Part shown: positions 16,374 to 24,524 of the stretch, piece after piece
Layout of the letters: each line of letters starts with the position of its first letter
How positions within the stretch are numbered: the stretch's first letter is position 1
NCBI RefSeq assembly: GCF_031202305.1
Contig: NZ_CP101731.1
Span: 3,038,001 to 3,102,000, forward strand
Origin: Pelagibacterium sp. 26DY04
Lineage (GTDB): Bacteria > Pseudomonadota > Alphaproteobacteria > Rhizobiales > Devosiaceae
Reading direction: 5' to 3'
DNA length: 64,000 nucleotides
The notes under the pieces: generated by a model
Told to the model about the DNA's origin: nothing
What the model saw: only the letters and a program-made list of their open reading frames with translations
Database searches by the model: none
Translations under genes and position numbers: made by a program

Positions 16374-17522
16374 TCAAGCCACCAGCGCCGCCGGCACCGC
16401 TTCGGCAATGAACCCGCCGCCCAGCACCTGCGCATCGTCGCTGTCGTCCGAATAGAGCACGCACGCCTGCCCCGGCGCGATCCCCGTTTCCCCGGCGATC
16501 AGCGTCACATACACTTCGCCGTCGCGCACCTGCACCACGGCCTCCTGCGGCGCGCGGGTAGAGCGTACCTTGGCCTCCAGCGCCAGCCCGTTGCCGGTTG
16601 CCATCTCGACAAGCGGCCTGGGGCCCAGCCAGTTGACGTCCCGCAGCCGCACCGTATGGGTCGAGAGCGCCGAACGCGGCCCCACCACCACGCGCTGGGT
16701 CCTGGCATCGAGTCTCAGCACATAAAGCGGTTCGCCCGAGGCGATTCCCAGTCCGCGCCGCTGCCCCACCGTATAGTGGATGATCCCCTTGTGCTGGCCG
16801 AGCACCGTGCCGGCGGTATCGACGATCTCTCCGGGCTTTTCGGCCTCCGGCATCAACTTCTTGATCACGTCCGAATAGCTGCCGCGCGGCACGAAACAGA
16901 TGTCCTGGCTGTCGGATTTGTCCGCGATCGCCAGCCCCATCTCCCGAGCCAGCGCGCGGGTTTCGTCCTTGGTCATGTTCCCCAGCGGAAAGCGCAGGAA
17001 GTCGAGCTGCCCCGCCGTCGTCGCGAACAGGAAATAGGTCTGGTCCTTGTTCCCGTCGAGCGGGCGCAGGAGCTGCCGCTTGCCGTCCACCAGCCGCGAG
17101 CGCACGTAATGTCCTGTCGCCAGGCAGTCTGCCCCCAAATCCCGCGCCACCTCCATCAAATCCACGAACTTGACCGACTGGTTGCACGAAACGCACGGGA
17201 TCGGCGTCTCGCCCAGCGCATAGCTCTCGGCGAACGGCTCGATTACGGCCTTGCGGAACCGCTCCTCGTAATCGAGCACATAGTGCGGAATACCCAGCGT
17301 CGCCGACACGCGCCGCGCATCGTGGATATCCTGCCCCGCGCAGCACGATCCCTTGCGGAACGTGGCTTCGCCATGGTCGTAGAGCTGAAGGGTAACGCCG
17401 ATCACCTCATAGCCCTCACGGGCCAGAAGTCCGGCAACGACGGAAGAATCGACGCCGCCCGACATTGCGACGACGACACGCGTTTCGCCCGGCGCGCGGT
17501 CGAAACCAAGAGAGTTCACCAT
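16374..17522 (-). CDS. mnmA: tRNA-specific 2-thiouridylase MnmA
   Basis: A protein of 382 residues. It activates U34 of Lys, Glu and Gln tRNAs with ATP and inserts sulfur to make s2U. The PP-loop '[17 protein letters not shown]' binds ATP. The two catalytic Cys are in '[15 protein letters not shown]' and '[14 protein letters not shown]'. The central domain ('[12 protein letters not shown]') and the C-terminal beta-barrel ('[10 protein letters not shown]') complete the family architecture at normal length. Two ATGs three codons apart (17531 and 17522) are possible. It is convergent with nothing close; 203 bases without a credible gene separate it from the antitoxin gene. Confidence 0.95.
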   Translation of the reverse strand: MVNSLGFDRAPGETRVVVAMSGGVDSSVVAGLLAREGYEVIGVTLQLYDHGEATFRKGSCCAGQDIHDARRVSATLGIPHYVLDYEERFRKAVIEPFAESYALGETPIPCVSCNQSVKFVDLMEVARDLGADCLATGHYVRSRLVDGKRQLLRPLDGNKDQTYFLFATTAGQLDFLRFPLGNMTKDETRALAREMGLAIADKSDSQDICFVPRGSYSDVIKKLMPEAEKPGEIVDTAGTVLGQHKGIIHYTVGQRRGLGIASGEPLYVLRLDARTQRVVVGPRSALSTHTVRLRDVNWLGPRPLVEMATGNGLALEAKVRSTRAPQEAVVQVRDGEVYVTLIAGETGIAPGQACVLYSDDSDDAQVLGGGFIAEAVPAALVA

Positions 17523-17902
17523 TTTTCTCATCCGGTTGGGGTCAAGGGCCAGCGGACAAACCGCAACCGCCAATGGCGGCGCGCTAAGGACCGGCTATTT
17601 ACGCCCATTGGCTTCAGACTTCAACACCGCCGCCCCACACACCTGCTTCTCCCTTGCAACGGATGCCCCCTCAGCTTGCTCTCGTTTGATAACTGCCCAA
17701 CCCCTCCACCATCGTCGTCTTCGGGCCTGACCCGGAGACCCGCAAGGCTCCCGCGAATCCCGAAGAAGTTTCTTGCCCCACCTTCCCCACGCCACCGTCG
17801 CCCCGGCATTTTTTGCCCCCACTCACCTTTTTTGCCGCCCTCACCTATCAAATACCAACCACCAACCTATTGATGGCGTTTCGTTTTCTTCCCAAAGCCA
17901 CT
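17523..17902. other. Intergenic region between mnmA and fliK
   Basis: About 380 bases between the mnmA start and the sigma-54 promoter of fliK. Short open frames exist on both strands but show no family features or ribosome-binding sites. The stretch contains several runs of T and C, and should hold the divergent mnmA promoter and any FlbD enhancer sites for the sigma-54 promoter; I could not fix either by eye. Confidence 0.5.
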
Positions 17903-17917
17903 TGGCACCCTCTTTGC
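17903..17917 (+). promoter_or_regulatory. Sigma-54 (-24/-12) promoter of fliK
   Basis: TGGCAC (17903-17908), five bases, then TTGC (17914-17917) match the sigma-54 consensus TGGCAC-N5-TTGC exactly. Transcription should begin near 17929, about 36 bases before the GTG at 17965. The sigma-54 activator FlbD is encoded about 6.6 kb downstream, so this is probably a late flagellar promoter under FlbD. Confidence 0.85.
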
Positions 17918-17964
17918 ATGAAGCCTTCCTGACCAAGTGTGTACACCCCAAGAGTTCGACGGCA

Positions 17965-19356
17965 GTGACCAACCCGATCGCCATCGCCCCCAAATCCGCC
18001 CCCCTGCTTGGCGCGCCCATTGGCAAGCTCGCCGCCAGCACGCCGACCGCGCCCGATTTCGCCGGCCTCATCGCCGTGAACGAACCAGCCGCGTCCGGCC
18101 GGACCATCGGCGCATCTCCGGCAAACCCGATGCCGGCCGATCTCACCGCCACCCCCGCGGCAATCGAACTCGCCTCCGAACTTTCCGCGCTTCTCGAAAA
18201 GCTCTCCGGTCTTTCGGAAAAGCTCAAGGACGGCCCGCTGGACGAAATCGATCTCGACGAACTCGAAAACCTGCTCGCCGGCATCGAAATCCTTCTCGAT
18301 CGAGGCGCACCCCTGCCTTTGCCGGAAACGCCGGCTTTTGCCGCCCTCGCCGATCTCACCTCCGCCCTCGGCCTCGACACCGCCGAGAGCGCGACGGCGC
18401 CCTTCGATGCCCTCGCGGGCCTTTCCGCCGAGGTCGCCGACAATCTGCGTGAAACCGCTCCCGAGCTGGCCACCCGGCTGACCGGGCTCGCCCGCACCCT
18501 GGACGGGCACGCGGCGGCGATCCAGTCCGCGCTCGCCGACGAACAGGCCATAGCCGCGACCTCGATCCGCCATATCGAGAGCGAAACCAGGCTCAACGCC
18601 GCCGCGACCATCGAGGAACAGGCCACCGCCACCGCCGAGCAAAAACCGGCCCAGCCCGCACCCGAAATCACCCTCAAGGACGCCGCGCCGCAATCGGACC
18701 GCTCGCTCGTCAGGGACGGCCAGCAACCGGCCCCCACCGCCGATGCCCGCCCCGCCCAGCCGCAATCCAGCGCTGCCACCGGCACCGCCGCTTCCACTGC
18801 TCCGACAGCGCCCGAGCTCGAAACACCCGATGGCCTCACCATCGCCCCGCCCCAGTCCCAGGCCCCCACGCCCGGCACTTCCTCCGCTATCCGCCCCGAA
18901 GGCGCGCTCTACCAGCGGCCCGAGGTGCAGGTGAACCTGCCCCACATCGCCGCCGAGATTTCCCGCCACGTCCAGAACGGCACCTCCCGTTTCGAGATCA
19001 AATTGAATCCCGCCGAACTGGGCCGCATCGACGTGCGCATGGAGGTCGACACCTCCGGCAACGTCGTCGCCCGTCTCGCTGTCGAGCGGAGCGAAACCCT
19101 CGATCTGCTCCAGCGCGACCAGCGCGCCCTCGAACGCGCGCTCGCCGATGCGGGGTTGGACTCGGCCAAGACCGAGCTCGAATTTTCGCTCCAGCAGGGG
19201 GGCGGAAATGCCCATGACGAGCCCGAAAAATCCCCCTGGCGCACAACAATTGCTGTGAACGCGGGTACAGACCCGTCGATCACAACCACAAACGCAGATC
19301 CCAATCCGTATATGCGGGGCTATGCACGGCTCGATGCCGTCAACCTTTGGGTATGA
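17965..19356 (+). CDS. fliK: Flagellar hook-length control protein FliK
   Basis: A protein of 463 residues if it starts at the GTG at 17965. It is secreted during hook building and switches the export gate from hook to filament substrates. The N-terminal half is Ala/Pro/Glu-rich and poorly conserved. The C-terminal Flg_hook domain is clear: 'VNLPHIAAEISRHVQNGTSR', 'FEIKLNPAELGRIDVRMEV', 'LALERALADAGL'-like helices ending 'ELEFSLQQ'. The start is chosen because the sigma-54 start site should be near 17929; a start at 17773 would lie upstream of the promoter. It is followed after 11 bases by flgD, as in many flagellar clusters. Confidence 0.85.
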   Translation: MTNPIAIAPKSAPLLGAPIGKLAASTPTAPDFAGLIAVNEPAASGRTIGASPANPMPADLTATPAAIELASELSALLEKLSGLSEKLKDGPLDEIDLDELENLLAGIEILLDRGAPLPLPETPAFAALADLTSALGLDTAESATAPFDALAGLSAEVADNLRETAPELATRLTGLARTLDGHAAAIQSALADEQAIAATSIRHIESETRLNAAATIEEQATATAEQKPAQPAPEITLKDAAPQSDRSLVRDGQQPAPTADARPAQPQSSAATGTAASTAPTAPELETPDGLTIAPPQSQAPTPGTSSAIRPEGALYQRPEVQVNLPHIAAEISRHVQNGTSRFEIKLNPAELGRIDVRMEVDTSGNVVARLAVERSETLDLLQRDQRALERALADAGLDSAKTELEFSLQQGGGNAHDEPEKSPWRTTIAVNAGTDPSITTTNADPNPYMRGYARLDAVNLWV

Positions 19357-19367
19357 GGAATTAGACA

Positions 19368-20099
19368 ATGGTCGACGCAGTTTCCAACACCACCTCGAGC
19401 GGATCGAGCCTGGGCTCCTCGCGCCAGACCATTGCCGACAATTTCGATACCTTCCTGCAACTGCTGATCACCCAGCTCAAGAACCAGAACCCGCTCGAAC
19501 CGCTCGACACCAATCAGTTCACCCAGCAGCTCGTGCAATTTACTTCGGTGGAACAACAGCTTAAGACCAACGAGTTCCTTGAGGCGATGATGCAGTCATC
19601 CCAGAACTCGACCAATTCCCAGGCGGTGGGCTATGTCGGCAAGACCGTCACCGCCTCGGGCGCTTCCACCGATCTGGTCGACGGCTCGGCGAGCTGGATC
19701 TACCGCATTGAAAACCCCGCCGAAAACACCACCGTCACCATCAAGGACGCCAACGGCAACACCGTCTATACCGAGTCCCTGTCGCTCAAGGCCGGCACGG
19801 ACCGCATCGTCTGGGACGGCACCACCAACACCGGTGAAAAGCTCACCTCCGGCCGCTTCACCATCACCATCGATGCCCGCAACACAAACGGCCAATATGT
19901 CCCGGTCACGACCGAGATGATGGGTATCGTCGAGGGGGTCGATGTCAGCGGCACCGAGCCCTATCTCATCATCGGCGACCTGCGCATTCCGCTTTCCTCG
20001 GTCACCGCCGTGCACGCCGATATGCCGCCGCCCGCCCAGGACCCCGATCCCGAAGACCCCGGCAACCAAGAGCCCAATCCCGAAGCGGAAGCGGCCTAG
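19368..20099 (+). CDS. flgD: Flagellar hook assembly (capping) protein FlgD
   Basis: A protein of 243 residues. It caps the growing hook and guides FlgE subunits into place, and is absent from the finished flagellum. The conserved N-terminal motif is present: 'NFDTFLQLLITQLKNQNPLEP' region (trimmed) with 'DTNQFTQQLVQFTSVEQQ'. It is followed by a FlgD Ig-like/Tudor core with 'GKTVTASG' and 'DGTTNTGEKLTSGRFTITI'. A Pro/Glu-rich tail closes it. It lies 11 bases after fliK with AGGAATTAGAC before the ATG, so it is in the fliK transcript. The 169 bases after it carry the sciP upstream region. Confidence 0.93.
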   Translation: MVDAVSNTTSSGSSLGSSRQTIADNFDTFLQLLITQLKNQNPLEPLDTNQFTQQLVQFTSVEQQLKTNEFLEAMMQSSQNSTNSQAVGYVGKTVTASGASTDLVDGSASWIYRIENPAENTTVTIKDANGNTVYTESLSLKAGTDRIVWDGTTNTGEKLTSGRFTITIDARNTNGQYVPVTTEMMGIVEGVDVSGTEPYLIIGDLRIPLSSVTAVHADMPPPAQDPDPEDPGNQEPNPEAEAA

Positions 20100-20200
20100 C
20101 CTTTTATCCTATCTCCTTGATTTTGCTCGCACTGCGCCCGCATGCCTCGCGTTTTGCGATGGCATTCTGCATGTCTTATTAACTGGTTGTAAGTTTCCGC

Positions 20201-20215
20201 TTAGCCAATTTTTAA
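20201..20215 (+). promoter_or_regulatory. Candidate CtrA box upstream of sciP
   Basis: TTAG-CCAATTT-TTAA differs from the CtrA consensus TTAA-N7-TTAA at one base. It lies 54 bases before the sciP ATG. In Caulobacter sciP is activated by CtrA, so the position is sensible; binding here is inferred. Confidence 0.5.
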
Positions 20216-20268
20216 GCCACACGCGTTAGTGTGAACTCTGGTTATGGTCAGGTTGAGTAGAGAGTAAA

Positions 20269-20547
20269 ATGACCGTACAGATGCGTCCGCGCGTAAAGTA
20301 CGTGATCGGGCCCGATGGCAGTCCGCTGACCATCGCCGATCTTCCGCCGCCCAATACGAAGCGCTGGGTTATCCGTCGCAAGGCCGAGGTCGTGGCCGCC
20401 GTTCGCGGCGGGCTCCTGAGCCTCGAAGAGGCTTGCGAGCGCTATACCCTCAGTGTCGATGAATTCCTCAATTGGCAGGCTGCCATCGACAAACACGGCC
20501 TTGCCGGCCTGCGCACCACTTGGATTCAGCACTACCGGGAAGGTTGA
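20269..20547 (+). CDS. sciP: CtrA inhibitor SciP (DUF1153)
   Basis: A protein of 92 residues that is highly typical of the family: 'VKYVIGPDGSPLTIADLPPP', 'TKRWVIRRKAEVVAAVRGGL', then a helix-turn-helix 'LSLEEACERYTLSVDEFLNW'. In Caulobacter, SciP binds CtrA and blocks its recruitment of RNA polymerase, and it also contacts DNA, closing a negative loop in the swarmer stage. Here the gene sits between flgD and fliF, inside the flagellar cluster it should help control. It has its own upstream CtrA-like box and two terminators after it, so it is probably a separate transcript. Confidence 0.93.
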   Translation: MTVQMRPRVKYVIGPDGSPLTIADLPPPNTKRWVIRRKAEVVAAVRGGLLSLEEACERYTLSVDEFLNWQAAIDKHGLAGLRTTWIQHYREG

Positions 20548-20587
20548 GCCACGCTCCTCCACCCCCGCTTTATGCGCATCAATCTCC

Positions 20588-20618
20588 AAAACCCGTCGCG
20601 CCCCGCGTGACGGGTTTT
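20588..20618 (+). terminator. Rho-independent terminator after sciP
   Basis: AAAACCCGTC (20588-20597) pairs with GACGGGTTTT (20609-20618): a perfect 10-bp stem with an 11-base loop and a T-rich end. It lies 41 bases after the sciP stop. Confidence 0.88.
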
Positions 20619-20673
20619 GTGTTTCTGCGCTTCGTTAAGATTTTCCCCAGCCTATCCACGCCCCGTTCACCCC

Positions 20674-20699
20674 AAACCGGCAGGATTTGCCGGTTTTTT
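20674..20699 (+). terminator. Second terminator between sciP and fliF
   Basis: AAACCGGCA and TGCCGGTTT form a 9-bp stem with loop GGATT (20674-20696), followed by TTT. It is tandem to the terminator at 20588, so fliF is well insulated from sciP. Confidence 0.88.
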
Positions 20700-20717
20700 G
20701 CATTATGATAGAGCCGG

Positions 20718-20736
20718 TTAACACCTTGTTTACCAT
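20718..20736 (+). promoter_or_regulatory. Candidate CtrA box upstream of fliF
   Basis: TTAACACCTTGTTTACCAT reads as TTAA-N7-TTTA followed by CCAT, one mismatch from the CtrA consensus. It lies 80 bases before the fliF start. In Caulobacter the fliF operon is CtrA-controlled. The first ten bases, TTAACACCTT, recur in the ctrA upstream region (35597-35606, minus strand). Confidence 0.6.
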
Positions 20737-20815
20737 ACGCTAGGCATATTTTGCCCAGTGGGCTCGGCGATTTGGTTTGCCCGCATATCTAGACGTATCG
20801 GGCAGAGGGCGCCGC

Positions 20816-22447
20816 GTGAATCAGTTGGGGGAATTGCTGGGCAAGCTCGGCGTGGCACGTATTGCCGCCATGGCGGTGGTCGCCGTCATGCTCATCGGCT
20901 TTTTCGCCTTCATCATCGTCCGCTCGACCGCTCCCCAGCTCGCCCCGCTCTACACCAATCTCGAATTCGACGATTCGGCGGCCATCATCGAGGCGCTGGG
21001 CGTCATGGGCACGCCCTATGAGATCCGCTCCGAGGGCGCGACGATCCTGGCCCCGCGCGACCAGATCACCACCATCCGCATGTCGCTGGCCCAGGATGGC
21101 CTGCCGGCCCGCGGTCAGGTCGGCTACGAAATCTTCGACAACCAATCGACGCTCGGCGCCACCAGCTTCGTTCAGAACATCAATCACATCCGGGCCCTCG
21201 AAGGCGAACTGGCCCGCACCATCGGCGCGCTTTCACGCGTCCAGAGCGCGCGTGTGCACCTTGTCCTGCCCGAACGCGAACTGTTCCGCCGCGACATCCA
21301 GGAGCCTTCCGCTTCCATCGTTCTCACCGTCCGCGGCCAGCTTTCGTCCGGCGAAATCCGTGCCATCCAGCACCTTGTCGCCTCGGCCATCGAGGGACTT
21401 TCGCCCAATTCGGTTTCGATCGTCGACAGCTCCGGCACCCTTCTGGCCTCCGGTTCTGGCGAAGGCGAAATCTCCGTCACCGCCCAGGCGCTCGAGGAAC
21501 GCACCCTGGGCATCGAAAGCCGGATGCGCACCCGCATCGAAGAACTGCTGGCTTCGGTCGTCGGCCTGGGCCGGGCCCGCGTGCAGGTTGCCGCCGAACT
21601 CGATCTCAACCGCTCCACCCGTACGTCCGAAGTTTTCGATCCCGAAGGCCAGGTCGTGCGCTCCTCCCAGTTGGTGGAATCGGGCGACCAGTCCACCGGC
21701 CCCGGCAATACGGGCGAAGTGACCGTCGCCAACGAATTGCCCGGCGCAAGCGAGCAGGGCACCAACGGCGCCGGCGGCACCCAGCATTCCTCGTCTTCGC
21801 TCGAAGAAACCCTCAACTACGAGATTTCCTCGACCACCGAGACCCAGGTCACCGAGGCCGGCGGTATCGAACGGCTTTCGGTCGCCGTGGTCGTTGACGG
21901 CATCTACACCTATGACGAAGCCGGCACGGCCACCTACGAGCCCCGCAGTCAGGAAGAGATCGACCAGATCACCGCGCTGGTGCGCACGGCCATGGGCTAT
22001 GACGAGTCGCGTGGCGATCAGGTCGAAGTGGTCAACATGCAGTTTGCCGAACGCCCCGGCATCGAAGCGGGCACCGAGGCCCCGGGTCTGTTCGAATTCA
22101 CCCAGGCCGACCTGATGCGCTTTGCCGAAATGGCCGTCACCCTGCTGATCGCCCTGGCGCTGGTGCTCTTTGTGATGCGTCCTCTGGTCAAGAAGGTGCT
22201 CACGCCCGAACCTCAACCCCTTGCCCTGCCCCCCGCCGCCAGCGTTCCGGCAGAATATCAGGAGCCCGAGGAAGACCCCGCGGCCCTTGCCCGCGCCCGG
22301 GAAATGGCGACCGAAGCCTGGCTGGAGCAAGCCAAGTCCCTGGGCGAATCCCAGGTCAAGGCCCTCAAGATGGTCGGCGAACTCGTCGAGGAAAATCCAA
22401 AACAGGCTTCGCTCATCGTGCGCGACTGGTTGAGCGAAGCGGCATAG
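20816..22447 (+). CDS. fliF: Flagellar MS-ring protein FliF
   Basis: A protein of 543 residues from the GTG at 20816, chosen because AGAGGG lies just before it and the family starts near 'VNQLGELLGKLG'. FliF forms the MS ring in the inner membrane, the base on which the C-ring and export gate assemble. Visible parts: a first membrane helix (IAAMAVVAVMLIGFFAFIIV), YscJ-like ring-building domains ('GYEIFDNQSTLGATSFVQNI', 'VHLVLPERELF', 'SVSIVDSSG'), a periplasmic Ser/Gly-rich loop, a second membrane helix ('VTLLIALALVLFVMRPL') and a C-terminal FliG-binding tail ending 'IVRDWLSEA'. It heads the fliF-fliG-fliH-fliN-flbD-flhA operon. Confidence 0.96.
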   Translation: MNQLGELLGKLGVARIAAMAVVAVMLIGFFAFIIVRSTAPQLAPLYTNLEFDDSAAIIEALGVMGTPYEIRSEGATILAPRDQITTIRMSLAQDGLPARGQVGYEIFDNQSTLGATSFVQNINHIRALEGELARTIGALSRVQSARVHLVLPERELFRRDIQEPSASIVLTVRGQLSSGEIRAIQHLVASAIEGLSPNSVSIVDSSGTLLASGSGEGEISVTAQALEERTLGIESRMRTRIEELLASVVGLGRARVQVAAELDLNRSTRTSEVFDPEGQVVRSSQLVESGDQSTGPGNTGEVTVANELPGASEQGTNGAGGTQHSSSSLEETLNYEISSTTETQVTEAGGIERLSVAVVVDGIYTYDEAGTATYEPRSQEEIDQITALVRTAMGYDESRGDQVEVVNMQFAERPGIEAGTEAPGLFEFTQADLMRFAEMAVTLLIALALVLFVMRPLVKKVLTPEPQPLALPPAASVPAEYQEPEEDPAALARAREMATEAWLEQAKSLGESQVKALKMVGELVEENPKQASLIVRDWLSEAA

Positions 22448-22454
22448 GACGATT

Positions 22455-23534
22455 ATGGCGCTTACCGAACCCTCAAACGCTTCACTGACCACCGATCCCA
22501 TGCGGCAGGGAATTCAGGTGGGAGCAGACGCGACCCAGCGCGAGATGCGCGGCGACGAAAAGGCCGCTGCCCTACTTTTGGCGCTCGGCCCCGATTTTGG
22601 CCGTCCCATCCTCGAAGAGCTCGACGAGATCGAGATCCGCGTGCTCTCGCGCGCCATGGTGCGCCTGGGCCCCATCACCCAGGAAATGCTCGATGAACTT
22701 CTGGCCGAGTTCATCATGGGCGTCTCCTCCACCGGCACCATGGCGGGCAATACCGACACCACCGAACGCCTGCTGCTCTCCTTCCTGCCCCAGGATCGGG
22801 TCGAGCAGATCATGGAGGAAATCCGCGGCCCTGCCGGCCGTAACATCTGGGAAAAGCTTTCCAACGTTCAGGAAGACATCCTCGCGAGCTATCTCAAGAA
22901 CGAGTACCCCCAGACCATCGCCGTGGTGCTCACCAAGATCACGCCCGATCATGCTTCCCGCGTTCTCTCCGTCCTGCCCGAAGAACTGGCCATGGACGTC
23001 GTCCAGCGCATGCTCTCGATCGATCCGGTGCAAAAGGAAATCCTCGAAAAGATCGAATCCACCCTGCGCACCGAGTTCATGTCGACGCTCTCCCACACCC
23101 AGCGCCGCGACAGCCATGAGCAGATGGCCGATATCTTCAACGCCTTCGACCGCCAGACCGAGGCGCGCTTCATGACCGCGCTCGAAGATCTCAGCCGCGA
23201 CAGCGCCGAGCGCATCAAGGCGCTGATGTTCACCTTCGACGACCTCACCCGCCTCGAATCCGCGGCCATCCAGACGCTCCTGCAGAATTTCGACAAGCGC
23301 GAAATGGCCCTCGCCCTCAAGGGCGCATCGGATCAGGCGCGTGACTTCTTCTTTGCCAACATGTCCGCCCGCGCCGCCGGCATGATGCGCGACGACATGG
23401 AAGGCATGGGCGCGGTGCGATTGAAGGACGTGGACGAGGCCCAGGCCCGCCTTGTCAACACCGCCAAGGATCTGGCGGCGCGCGGCGAGATCGTCATCAA
23501 CAAGGGCAAGGCCGATGAGGAGATGGTCCTGTGA
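22455..23534 (+). CDS. fliG: Flagellar motor switch protein FliG
   Basis: A protein of 359 residues. It couples the C-ring to the MS ring and to the stator for torque generation. The N-terminal domain ('EKAAALLLALGPDFGRPILEEL') binds FliF. The middle domain has the family helices ('NEYPQTIAVVLTKI', 'VLPEELAMDVVQRM'). The C-terminal torque helix region is 'FTFDDLTRLESAAIQTLLQNF' with charged residues such as R and D in the segment after it. Length and order are normal. It begins seven bases after fliF and overlaps fliH by four bases. Confidence 0.96.
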   Translation: MALTEPSNASLTTDPMRQGIQVGADATQREMRGDEKAAALLLALGPDFGRPILEELDEIEIRVLSRAMVRLGPITQEMLDELLAEFIMGVSSTGTMAGNTDTTERLLLSFLPQDRVEQIMEEIRGPAGRNIWEKLSNVQEDILASYLKNEYPQTIAVVLTKITPDHASRVLSVLPEELAMDVVQRMLSIDPVQKEILEKIESTLRTEFMSTLSHTQRRDSHEQMADIFNAFDRQTEARFMTALEDLSRDSAERIKALMFTFDDLTRLESAAIQTLLQNFDKREMALALKGASDQARDFFFANMSARAAGMMRDDMEGMGAVRLKDVDEAQARLVNTAKDLAARGEIVINKGKADEEMVL

Positions 23535-24157
23535 GCGTCGCCCACAAATTCACCTTCGACCTTGATCTCGCCCGCAAGCCGCCCGCCAACAAGGTGCTGC
23601 CCGAGGACGAATTCAACCAGCTTCTCGCTGCCGCCCGCGAGGAAGGCTATCGCCAGGGCGTGGCCGCAGGGCAGAAGGCCGTCGAGGCGCAATCGGCCAC
23701 CGCTCTCGCCAAATCGGCTGAAAAGCTCGCCGTCCAGGTTGCCGAGATGGTCGGAACCATCGAAGCCTACGAACAGCGGCACCTCGCCCAATCGGTCGAA
23801 CTCGCCGCTTCGGTGGGCCGCAAGCTGGCCGCGCACCTGCTAGCCCGCCAGCCCCAGGCCGAAATCGCCGCGCTGATCGGGGAATGCATGGCCTCGCTGG
23901 AGAACGCCCCGCATCTGGTGATCCGCTGCCATCCCGATCTCTGCGACGCGGTCAAGACGATTGCCGAGGAGCGCGTGAAGGTTTCGGGATTTGCGGGTCG
24001 CCTCGTCGTTCTGGGCGATCCCGACATCCGGCTCGGCGATGGACGTCTCGAATGGGCCGATGGCGGGCTTGTGCGCGACATCAACGCCATTTCCAGTGAA
24101 ATCAACACCCGCATCTCCGCCTATCTCGCGGCCCGCGGCGCCAAGCAGGGAGACTGA
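23531..24157 (+). CDS. fliH: Flagellar export ATPase regulator FliH (FlbE-like)
   Basis: A protein of 208 residues starting with GTG inside the fliG stop (GTGA overlap). It should bind FliI and anchor it to the C-ring through FliN. The N-terminus has short basic and acidic stretches. The helical middle contains 'AAAREEGYRQGVAAGQKAVE', a GxxxG-like repeat of FliH/YscL proteins. The C-terminal domain contains 'HLVIRCHPDLCDAV' and 'LGDPDIRLGDGRLEWADGGL', the typical end of the family. In Caulobacter the same position is held by FlbE. The sequence family is weakly conserved, so context supports the call strongly. Confidence 0.88.
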   Translation: MSVAHKFTFDLDLARKPPANKVLPEDEFNQLLAAAREEGYRQGVAAGQKAVEAQSATALAKSAEKLAVQVAEMVGTIEAYEQRHLAQSVELAASVGRKLAAHLLARQPQAEIAALIGECMASLENAPHLVIRCHPDLCDAVKTIAEERVKVSGFAGRLVVLGDPDIRLGDGRLEWADGGLVRDINAISSEINTRISAYLAARGAKQGD

Positions 24158-24160
24158 TCC

Positions 24161-24505
24161 ATGGCCAATGGCGACGACGACATCCACACCGCTCCCGGCG
24201 GCATCTCCTTTGAGGAAATGCTTGCGGACATCGACAGCGGCGAAACCGCTGCCGGCGAAAAATCCGCATCCGATCTCGAAGCGGTCTTCGACGTTCCCGT
24301 CCGCCTCTCGGTGGTCCTGGGCCGCACCAAGATGCCGGTGGCCAAGCTTTTGAAGATGGATATCGGCACCGTGGTCGAACTCGACCGCCAGGTGGGCGAG
24401 GCCATCGACATCTATGTCAACGACCGTCTCGTCGCCCGCGGCGAGATCGTCCTGGTCGAGGGGCGCCTGGGCGTCACCATGACCGAAATCATCAAAGCCG
24501 GTTAG
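24161..24505 (+). CDS. fliN: Flagellar motor switch protein FliN
   Basis: A protein of 114 residues. FliN forms the lower part of the C-ring, takes part in switching and receives export complexes through FliH. The N-terminal ~40 residues are acidic and variable. The rest is a SpoA (SurA-like beta) domain: 'VFDVPVRLSVVLGRTKMPVA', 'LLKMDIGTVVELDRQVGEA', 'IDIYVNDRLVARGEIVLVEG', 'LGVTMTEII'. The length is normal for a short FliN. It lies three bases after fliH and 19 bases before flbD. Confidence 0.95.
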   Translation: MANGDDDIHTAPGGISFEEMLADIDSGETAAGEKSASDLEAVFDVPVRLSVVLGRTKMPVAKLLKMDIGTVVELDRQVGEAIDIYVNDRLVARGEIVLVEGRLGVTMTEIIKAG

Positions 24506-24524
24506 TTCCGGGGAGAATTAGACA

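Noticed and set aside
16214..16411. Short frame with a lipoprotein-like start (VGLGGC) between vapB and mnmA
   Set aside because: It runs into the 3' end of mnmA, has no Shine-Dalgarno, and its later part matches no domain.
17773..17964. N-terminal extension of fliK to 17773
   Set aside because: It would start upstream of the sigma-54 promoter, and the extra residues have no signal or FliK features.
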